This document shows, in pieces, positions 57,749 through 64,000 of a DNA stretch of 64,000 bases. A program made the position numbers and the translations under genes. Position 1 is the first letter of the stretch, and every line of letters begins with the position of its first letter. The notes beneath the pieces were generated by a model that searched no databases, was not told the origin of the DNA, and saw nothing but the letters and a program-made list of their open reading frames with translations. This stretch comes from Duganella sp. BJB476 (GTDB lineage Bacteria > Pseudomonadota > Gammaproteobacteria > Burkholderiales > Burkholderiaceae_D), in NCBI RefSeq assembly GCF_003416895.1, contig NZ_QVIO01000005.1, forward strand, positions 411,647 through 475,646, given 5' to 3'.

Positions 57749-59731
57749 TCAGTCTTTCAGGTTATCGATGTGTACCGGCGGCGTGGCCGCAGGATCATGC
57801 AGGCCAAACATCCGTTGATAGAAGTACAGCTCCGCTTCCAATGTGCGGACGATGTTTTCGCCCTTGCGGAAGCCATGGCCTTCGCCTTCCAGCGGCACAT
57901 AGGCCACCGGCACGCCGCGCGCCTTCAACGCGTCGACCATCATTTCGGATTGCTGCGGCGGCACCACCTTGTCGTCCAGGCCCTGGAAGAAGATCATCGG
58001 GCGTGCCAGCTTGTCGGTGTGATTGATCGGCGAGCGGGCCTGGTACAGCGCCTCGGCCTGCGGCTGCGGCGCGATCAGGTACTCATTGTAGTGCGATTCG
58101 AACTTGTGCGAGTCCTGGTCCAGGCCTTTGAGGTCGGACACGCCGTAGTAGCTGGCGCCCACCTTGAACACGTTGTGGAAGGTCAGCGCGCACAGCGTGG
58201 TCAGGCCGCCGGCGCTGCCGCCACGGATGATCAGGCGTTCGCCATCGGCCAGGCCGCGTTCGACCAGCGCCTGCGCGCCGGCCACGCAGTCCTCGACGTC
58301 GACGATGCCCCACTGTCCCTTGAGCAGGTCGCGGTAGGCGCGGCCGAAGCCGGTGCTGCCGCCGTAGTTCACATCCAGCACGCCGAAGCCGCGGCTGGTC
58401 CAGTACTGGGTCTTCAGGTTCAGCGTGTTGACGGTCATGCCGGTCGGGCCACCGTGGCTGATGACGATCACCGGCGGCTTGCTGCCCGCAGGCGCCGCCG
58501 CGTCGCGGTTGCGTGGCGGGTAGAAGAAGGCGTGCGAAGTGCGGCCGTTCGCGCTGGCGTAGCTGATGCTGGTCGGGATGGACAGGTAGTCTTCCGCCGG
58601 CAGTTCCTCGATCGACTGCGCCAGGATTTCCACGCCCTCCTCGGTGAAGTCGATGCGCGCCAGTTCCATCGGGATGGTCGGGCCGCCGGCCAGCATGGCG
58701 ATGTAGCCCTTGGCCACGCGCAGTTCGCGGATCTCTTCGTAGGGATTGGCGATGGCTTCCAGCTTGCCGCTGCCCGGCAGCAGGCGCGCCAGGCGGCTCA
58801 CGCCCTTGTCGATGTAGGTGCAGATGATTTCGGAGGACGAGCGAAAGCCGTACATCGAGTTCCCGAAGGTCCAGTGCGGCGAGGCGAATTCCGCCTCCAT
58901 CGGGCACAGGCCCTCGGTGCGATCGCGTTCGCGGCACAAACGGTACAGGTTCCACCAGCCGCTGCGGTCGGAGACGAAGTGCAGCAGGCCGTCCGGCGAC
59001 CATTCGGGCTGGCACACCGATTCCTCGGCGCCGCCGGCGATGCGCACCGGCGCGGCCAGCGCGCCGTCGTCGCCGATGTCGGCCAGCCACAGCGTGGTGC
59101 CCTGCCACGGCATGCGCGGATGGTCCCAGCTCAGCCAGGCCAGCGAGCGGCCGTCCGGCGACAGGCGCGGCGACGAGTAGAAGTCTGCGCCTTGTGCCAG
59201 TACGGTCTCGCTGCCGTCGGCGTCGATGGCGCAGATGGTGTTGGCCGGCTGGGCGTGGGCGTCGCCCGCGTCATCCCGATGCAGCTCGCGCACGCCGATC
59301 AGGCGTCCGCGCGCGCGGTCGACCACGAAGTCGGCGAAGCGCTGCTTGCCGGCCCTGGTCAGCGCCACGGGGACCGCGCCGTCGTCGGCTACATCAAGTT
59401 TGTAGACGACGTTGTCGGCAAAATGCGAAAAATAGATGGTATCGCCGTCCACCGTATAGCCGCCGCCGCCGTATTCGTGTACCCGGCTGCGCACATTGAA
59501 GGGGGCCGGCGTCAGTTCGCCGGTGGTCACGCCGTGGTGGCGCAGCAGCGTGTTGCGGCCCGCTTCGGCGGCGCGGCCGGCCAGCCAGAAGATATCGCTG
59601 CCATCGGCGCCGCCCAGCATCAGCGTGGACAGGGGCGTGGCGCCGGCGGCCACGCGCGCGGCGCTGATGGTCGATGGCCAGGCGCCGAAGGGCGCGGTGA
59701 TGGTGCTTGTTGTCGATCCAGCGGATGTCAT
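57749..59731 (-). CDS. S9-family prolyl oligopeptidase-like peptidase
   Basis: A 660-residue serine peptidase: an N-terminal beta-propeller (WSPDGLLHFVSDRSGWWNLYR) and a C-terminal alpha/beta hydrolase domain. Catalytic Ser is in IIRGGSAGGLTTL, Asp in FFQGLDDKVVPPQQ and His in EGEGHGFRKGEN. No signal peptide is evident, so it is probably cytoplasmic. It likely degrades peptides. It is the first gene of a unit with the SNF2 gene. Confidence 0.9.
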   Translation of the reverse strand: MTSAGSTTSTITAPFGAWPSTISAARVAAGATPLSTLMLGGADGSDIFWLAGRAAEAGRNTLLRHHGVTTGELTPAPFNVRSRVHEYGGGGYTVDGDTIYFSHFADNVVYKLDVADDGAVPVALTRAGKQRFADFVVDRARGRLIGVRELHRDDAGDAHAQPANTICAIDADGSETVLAQGADFYSSPRLSPDGRSLAWLSWDHPRMPWQGTTLWLADIGDDGALAAPVRIAGGAEESVCQPEWSPDGLLHFVSDRSGWWNLYRLCRERDRTEGLCPMEAEFASPHWTFGNSMYGFRSSSEIICTYIDKGVSRLARLLPGSGKLEAIANPYEEIRELRVAKGYIAMLAGGPTIPMELARIDFTEEGVEILAQSIEELPAEDYLSIPTSISYASANGRTSHAFFYPPRNRDAAAPAGSKPPVIVISHGGPTGMTVNTLNLKTQYWTSRGFGVLDVNYGGSTGFGRAYRDLLKGQWGIVDVEDCVAGAQALVERGLADGERLIIRGGSAGGLTTLCALTFHNVFKVGASYYGVSDLKGLDQDSHKFESHYNEYLIAPQPQAEALYQARSPINHTDKLARPMIFFQGLDDKVVPPQQSEMMVDALKARGVPVAYVPLEGEGHGFRKGENIVRTLEAELYFYQRMFGLHDPAATPPVHIDNLKD

Positions 59732-59845
59732 GGCGTCTCCAAAGTCGGGTGCTACGCATGATAGAGAATGAACGGACTATCATCCAGCAAAAAAAATCCG
59801 CGCAGGATGCGATAATAGTCTTTTGACCGATTTCGATTGCCTTCC

Positions 59846-60928
59846 ATGCCACAATTTGCCCCGCTCCAGAACGACACCTTCTTGCGCGCGTTGTTGCGCC
59901 AGCCGACCGACCACACGCCTGTGTGGCTGATGCGCCAGGCGGGGCGATACCTGCCAGAATACCGCGCCACGCGCGCCAAGGCTGGCTCCTTCATGGGCCT
60001 GGCCACCAATCCGGACTACGCCACCGAAGTCACCTTGCAGCCGCTGGACCGCTTCCCGCTGGACGCCGCCATCCTGTTCTCGGACATCCTGACGGTGCCG
60101 GACGCCATGGGCCTGGGCCTGTATTTCGTCGAAGGCGAAGGCCCGAAATTCGAGCGTCCGCTGAAAACCGAGGCCGACGTGCTGGCCCTGCGTGCGCCGG
60201 AACTGGGCTCGCTGGACTATGTGTTCAAGGCCGTGACCCAGATCCGCACCGAATTGAACGGCCGCGTGCCGCTGATCGGCTTCTCCGGCAGCCCGTGGAC
60301 CTTGGCCTGCTATATGGTCGAAGGCCAGGGCTCGCGCGAGTTCCACACCATCAAGAAGATGCTGTACAACCGCCCGGACTTGATGCACCACATCCTGAGC
60401 ATCAACGCCAAGGCCGTGGCCGAGTACCTGAACGCCCAGATCGATGCCGGCGCCCAGGCGGTGATGGTGTTCGATTCGTGGGGCGGCGCGCTGGCGGACG
60501 GCGCCTATCAGGAGTTTTCGCTCAAATACATGCAGCAGGTGGTTTCCCTGTTGAAACGTGACAAGGACGGCGTCAAGATCCCGGCCATCGTCTTCACCAA
60601 GGGTGGCGGCCAGTGGATCGAGCAGATCGCCGACATCGGCGCCGACGCGGTCGGCCTGGACTGGACCGTCAACCTGACCCAGGCGCGCAAGCTGGTCGGC
60701 CACAAGGTCGGCCTGCAGGGCAACCTGGACCCGGCCATCCTGTTCGCCAGCCCGGACCAGATCCGTGCCGAAGTGCATAAGGTACTCGACGCCTACGGCA
60801 AGCCGACCGACGGCAATGGCCACGTGTTCAACCTGGGCCACGGCATCTCCCAGTTCACGCCGCCGGAGAACGTCGCCGCCATGGTCGAAGCCGTTCACAG
60901 CTACAGCAAGGCCCAGCGCGCATCCTGA
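59846..60928 (+). CDS. hemE: Uroporphyrinogen decarboxylase
   Basis: A 360-residue haem-pathway enzyme converting uroporphyrinogen III to coproporphyrinogen III. Signatures: PVWLMRQAGRYLPEYR at the N-terminus, ILFSDILTVPDAMGLGL, GFSGSPWTLACYMVEG and FNLGHGISQFTPPENV. ATG 59846 (MPQFAPLQND) is preferred to TTG 59837. It is followed by a terminator and a DnaA-box-rich spacer. Confidence 0.97.
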   Translation: MPQFAPLQNDTFLRALLRQPTDHTPVWLMRQAGRYLPEYRATRAKAGSFMGLATNPDYATEVTLQPLDRFPLDAAILFSDILTVPDAMGLGLYFVEGEGPKFERPLKTEADVLALRAPELGSLDYVFKAVTQIRTELNGRVPLIGFSGSPWTLACYMVEGQGSREFHTIKKMLYNRPDLMHHILSINAKAVAEYLNAQIDAGAQAVMVFDSWGGALADGAYQEFSLKYMQQVVSLLKRDKDGVKIPAIVFTKGGGQWIEQIADIGADAVGLDWTVNLTQARKLVGHKVGLQGNLDPAILFASPDQIRAEVHKVLDAYGKPTDGNGHVFNLGHGISQFTPPENVAAMVEAVHSYSKAQRAS

Positions 60929-60945
60929 TGTAATTTCCGAACATG

Positions 60946-60976
60946 GGGCACGTTTCTCCGGAGGCGTGCCCTTTTT
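60946..60976 (+). terminator. Terminator after hemE
   Basis: GGGCACG (60946-60952) and CGTGCCC (60965-60971) form a perfect 7-bp stem, with a CTCC/GGAG inner pair and TTTTT following. Confidence 0.85.
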
Positions 60977-61171
60977 CATTGGTGTTCACGGCTGAGTAAA
61001 ACCGACTTATGCACAATTTTTTTTACTGCGGAAATATTAGGCAGGGCTTTTTTGCTAGCCCGTGAGGATGTTGCAAGTCGTTGATTATGAAGGATAAAAT
61101 TTGTGGTCGAAGAGGCAATACATGGCAAGTCGTAAACCTTGACTGTCCACTGAAACTAGTTTATTTCCTCA

Positions 61172-61205
61172 TTGTCCACAAAGTTATCCACAAAAACTGT
61201 GGATA
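61172..61205 (+). repeat. 34-bp direct repeat, copy 1
   Basis: A copy of a 34-bp unit starting TTGTCCACAAAGTTATCC and ending TGTGGATA. It contains an inverted pair of DnaA boxes separated by AAAAC. The second copy, identical over 34 bp, is at 61607-61640. Confidence 0.9.
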
Positions 61206-61606
61206 AAAAATAAAAGTACTTAGTAAACCGTGACTTAGCCATAATGTTGCTGTTTTGCCTGAGGTTTATGTTGCGTTGCACGATTTTTGAGCAAAGTTTA
61301 GGCCGTGATAACGAAGTTGTGAACAGACAAACCTTACACATAAGGTATGTCTAAAGCTATCCACTGGAAGTAGCGTATTGTGCTCTGCAATATCGGTGGA
61401 TAAGTTCTAAAAAATGCTTGATTTCGTCAAAAAATGCATCCTAAATACTTCACTTATGCACAGCGGCGGAGAAAAAACACGAATTTTTCTTCTCCTAGGA
61501 AGCATTTTCCAAGTGATTGATTTTAAAGAGAAATAATTTTGAATTTTTGCCCGGTTTACGACGATGCGAAGCCAGAAGTCTATGCTTTCCGGGGATTAAG
61601 ATTCCT

Positions 61607-61640
61607 TTGTCCACAAAGTTATCCACAAAAACTGTGGATA
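61607..61640 (+). repeat. 34-bp direct repeat, copy 2
   Basis: Identical over 34 bp to 61172-61205. It lies about 70 bp upstream of the priA start. The duplicated unit suggests selection for binding rather than chance. Confidence 0.9.
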
Positions 61641-61711
61641 CTTCAAAGCGCCCCAATGAGGGCGGTATTTGCGCCCAATTGCCGCAAGAATTTTCTACTG
61701 TGACGGGATCT

Positions 61712-63745
61712 ATGCAGGGCCTTTTCCACCATTGCATTCTTCAGATTGCGCTTGATACGCCGCTGAACGCGATTTTCGACTACCGCTGGCATTGCGACGC
61801 GGGAGAGCAGCCGCAGGTCGGCCAGCTGGCGCTGGTGCCGTTCGGCCGCCGCGAGGTGATGGGCTTGATCGTCGGCGTGGCGGCCGAGACCGATGTGCCG
61901 GCCGAAAAGCTGAAGGATGCGCTGGCCGTGCGCAGCCAGCTGGGGCCGCTGTCGCCGGAATGGCTGGCGCTGGCCGGCTTTGCCGCCGACTATTACCAGC
62001 GTCCGCTGGGCGAAGTGGCGCTGCCGGGCCTGCCGAAGAACCTGCGCGTGCTGACCACGGTGGCGCTGGACCGGGCGCTGAAGAAGCTGGCCAAGCTGGA
62101 CGCGCCGCACGACGGCACGCCGCTGAACATGCCACAGCTCAATCCATCGCAGCAGGAGGCGGCGGACGCCATCGGCGGTGCGGCGGGTTTCAAGCCCACT
62201 TTGCTGTACGGCGTCACCGGCAGCGGCAAGACCGAGGTCTACCTGCAATCCTGCGCGCAGGTGCTGGAACGCGAGCCGGACGCGCAGATCCTGATCCTGG
62301 TGCCGGAGATCAACCTGACCCCCCAGCTGGAAGGCAATATCCGCGCGCGCTTCCCCGGCGTGATGCTGGCGACCTTGCACAGCAGCCTGTCCGAAGGCGA
62401 GCGCATGTTGCACTGGCTGGCCGCGCACCAGGGCAAGGCTCGCATCGTGCTGGGCACGCGGCTGGCGATCCTGGCCTCGCTGCCCAACCTGAAGCTGATC
62501 GTCATCGACGAGGAGCACGATCCCTCGTACAAGCAGCAGGAAGGCCTGCGCTACTCGGCGCGCGACCTGGCCGTGTGGCGCGCCTGGCAGTTGGGCATCC
62601 CCATCGTGCTGGGCTCGGCCACGCCGTCGCTGGAGAGCTGGCACCACGCCCAGTCCGGCCGCTACCGCAAGCTGGAGTTGCGCGAACGGGCCGTCAAGAA
62701 CGCCGTCCTGCCGCAAGTGAAGCTGCTGGACATGGAGCGCGACAAGCCCAAGGATGGGCTGACGTCCCACTTAATCGCAGCGATCAAACAGCGCATGGAG
62801 CGCGGCGAGCAGTCGCTGCTGTTCCTGAACCGGCGCGGTTATGCGCCGGTGATCTGCTGCGAATCCTGCGGCTGGATCAGCGAATGCACGCGTTGCACCT
62901 CGTTCATGGTGCTGCACCGTCCCGAGCATCGGCTGCGCTGCCACCATTGCAGCCTGGAGATGCGCATCCCGCGCCATTGCCCGACCTGCGGCAACGTCGA
63001 TCTGCAACCGCTGGGGCGCGGCACGCAGCGCGTGGAGGAAGGCTTGCAAGCCATGTTCCCGGAAGCGCGGGTGTTGCGTATCGATGCCGACTCCACCCGC
63101 AAGAAGGGCAGCGCGCAGGCCGCCTTCGATACCGTGCACCGGGGCGAGGTCGATATCCTGATCGGCACGCAGATGGTGGCCAAGGGGCATGATTTTAAAA
63201 AGCTGACCCTGGTCGGCATCCTGAACCCGGATACGGCGCTGTTTTCGCAGGACTACCGCGCCAGTGAGCGCCTGTTCGCGCAATTGATGCAGGTGGCGGG
63301 CCGCGCCGGCCGCTCCGCCCAGACCGAAGGCGGCAGCACCAGCGAGGTGCTGATCCAGACCCGCTATCCGCAGCATCCGCTGTACGACGCGGTGGTGCGC
63401 CATGATTACGACCATTTCGCCTCGGCCCTGCTGGAGGAGCGCGAACAGGCCGCCTTGCCGCCCTATCTGTTCCAGGCGCTGCTGCGCGCCGAGGCGCCGG
63501 AGCTGGCCACGGCCATCGAATTCCTCACCATCGCCCGCGATTGCGTCGAGCATCCGGGCATCACGATCAACGATCCGATCCCGATGAGCATGACGCGGGT
63601 GCACAACGTCGACCGTGCGCAGTTGCTGGTGGAGTCGGCGTCGAGGCCCATGCTGCAAGCGTTTCTACGAGAGTGGCTACTCACTCTGAGGGAAATGAAG
63701 AGCCGCGTGAAGTGGTCGCTGGAAGTCGATCCGCTGGATATTTAA
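61712..63745 (+). CDS. priA: Primosomal protein N' (PriA helicase)
   Basis: A 677-residue DNA helicase that restarts stalled replication forks. It has the Walker A YGVTGSGKTEVYLQ, DEEH box VIDEEHDPSYKQQ, and the zinc-binding cysteines in CCESCGWISECTRC and RCHHCSLEMRIPRHCPTCG. The C-terminus SRVKWSLEVDPLDI matches the family end, so the gene is complete and slightly shorter than E. coli PriA. ATG 61712 has a GGGA site; upstream in-frame codons from 61517 are non-coding. Its stop lies 8 bp from the IS110 transposase stop. Confidence 0.96.
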   Translation: MQGLFHHCILQIALDTPLNAIFDYRWHCDAGEQPQVGQLALVPFGRREVMGLIVGVAAETDVPAEKLKDALAVRSQLGPLSPEWLALAGFAADYYQRPLGEVALPGLPKNLRVLTTVALDRALKKLAKLDAPHDGTPLNMPQLNPSQQEAADAIGGAAGFKPTLLYGVTGSGKTEVYLQSCAQVLEREPDAQILILVPEINLTPQLEGNIRARFPGVMLATLHSSLSEGERMLHWLAAHQGKARIVLGTRLAILASLPNLKLIVIDEEHDPSYKQQEGLRYSARDLAVWRAWQLGIPIVLGSATPSLESWHHAQSGRYRKLELRERAVKNAVLPQVKLLDMERDKPKDGLTSHLIAAIKQRMERGEQSLLFLNRRGYAPVICCESCGWISECTRCTSFMVLHRPEHRLRCHHCSLEMRIPRHCPTCGNVDLQPLGRGTQRVEEGLQAMFPEARVLRIDADSTRKKGSAQAAFDTVHRGEVDILIGTQMVAKGHDFKKLTLVGILNPDTALFSQDYRASERLFAQLMQVAGRAGRSAQTEGGSTSEVLIQTRYPQHPLYDAVVRHDYDHFASALLEEREQAALPPYLFQALLRAEAPELATAIEFLTIARDCVEHPGITINDPIPMSMTRVHNVDRAQLLVESASRPMLQAFLREWLLTLREMKSRVKWSLEVDPLDI

Positions 63746-63753
63746 CATCGGGG

Positions 63754-64000
63754 TCAGATACCGTCTTGAATGACAAGCCCTTTCGATAAGTAATTAGGAT
63801 CGAAGGGCTTGTCGTTGCGTATCACTCCATAAATCAGGTGTGCCAGTTTGTGCATGACTGCTCCGATGACAGTTTTCTTCGCCATCCCAGTTGCAGTAAG
63901 TCGTTCTGCAAATTGATGCAGGATGGGGTTGTGCCGGCGTGCCACCAAGCTAGGCATGTACAGCGCAGCGCGCAATGAGGTACTGCCGGTTCGACTGATC
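63754..64000 (-). mobile_element. IS110-family transposase, C-terminal part
   Basis: The frame runs to the window edge (no start is visible) and stops at 63754. The visible ~81 residues begin ISRTGSTSLRAALYMPSL, the conserved C-terminal block of IS110/IS116/IS902 transposases, and end with PFDPNYLSKGLVIQDGI. The element converges on priA, leaving only 8 bp between the two stop codons. IS110-type enzymes are DEDD recombinases guided by a non-coding bridge RNA; that RNA would lie on the other side, outside this window. Confidence 0.85.

Larger units (their letters stand above)
60977..61711. other. AT-rich DnaA-box cluster (origin-like or DnaA-titration region)
   Basis: About 735 bp without a gene, much richer in AT than its surroundings. 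Perfect TTATNCACA boxes lie at 61007-61015 (TTATGCACA), 61184-61192 and 61198-61206 (an inverted pair TTATCCACA/TGTGGATAA), 61454-61462 (TTATGCACA) and 61619-61627 (TTATCCACA). One-mismatch copies lie at 61395-61403 and 61633-61641. T-rich and A-rich stretches between boxes resemble a DNA-unwinding element. No dnaA gene is nearby. It may be an origin, a DnaA-titration locus or a DnaA-regulated promoter region for priA. Confidence 0.6.

Noticed and set aside
57770..59761. 663-codon plus-strand frame over the S9 peptidase
   Set aside because: Antisense to a peptidase with an intact Ser-Asp-His triad; no domain in the opposite frame.
60977..61711. Definite oriC
   Set aside because: No dnaA or dnaN gene is in the window and skew cannot be measured here, so the DnaA-box cluster is reported as origin-like rather than as the origin.

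Overview
The window is GC-rich chromosomal DNA from a betaproteobacterium, most likely family Oxalobacteraceae (Massilia / Duganella / Janthinobacterium type). The reasons are the mla - ibaG - murA - his - tat gene order, the hemE/priA neighbourhood, a LiuR-controlled isovaleryl-CoA dehydrogenase locus that includes aceK, a PEP-CTERM protein, and a REP-associated transposase. The assignment is inferred from gene content; no rRNA or tRNA gene is visible.

Left part (1-23.6 kb). The 3' end of a peptide-type ABC solute-binding protein is followed by a YihY/BrkB membrane protein. A 370-bp gap then holds a promoter, a probable structured RNA and a strong terminator. Next is a complete arsenic operon, arsR-arsC-arsB-arsH-flavin reductase, closed by a near-perfect 86-bp palindrome. 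On the opposite strand lies a branched-chain/fatty acid catabolic block (liuR, ivd, aceK, thiolase, SDR, acyl-CoA dehydrogenase) with LiuR-like operators and a divergent MBL-fold hydrolase. Then come an XRE-like regulator behind tandem hairpins, a small basic protein, ubiX-grxD, tex, and a unit of SNF2 helicase, soluble histidine kinase and response regulator. A single-copy Y1 (RAYT) transposase with flanking short repeats ends this part.

Middle part (23.7-51 kb). gltBD (glutamate synthase) is followed on the minus strand by a trio: PEP-CTERM protein, GNAT protein, and an alkaline-phosphatase-superfamily/TPR protein that appears to lack catalytic residues. A long plus-strand block follows: mlaFED-mlaA-mlaC-mlaB (lipid asymmetry), a YadGH-like ABC exporter, ibaG, murA, then hisG-hisD-[DNA methyltransferase]-hisC-hisB-hisH-hisA-hisF-hisI-hisE, a HIT protein and tatABC. 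The methyltransferase is translationally coupled to hisD and sits inside the histidine operon.

Right part (51-64 kb). The minus strand carries a small coiled-coil membrane protein, a DUF885-type peptidase with a long Lys/Ser/Gly/His linker, a 1387-aa SNF2 helicase with a large uncharacterised N-terminal half, and an S9 prolyl oligopeptidase. hemE and priA follow on the plus strand. Between them is about 780 bp of AT-rich DNA with a cluster of DnaA boxes and a 34-bp direct repeat, resembling an origin or DnaA-titration site. The window ends in the 3' part of an IS110-family transposase.

Most genes are housekeeping or common accessory genes. The least explained elements are the 1.6-1.9 kb RNA candidate, the PEP-CTERM/GNAT/pseudo-phosphatase trio, the methyltransferase in the his operon, the large SNF2 protein and the DnaA-box cluster.
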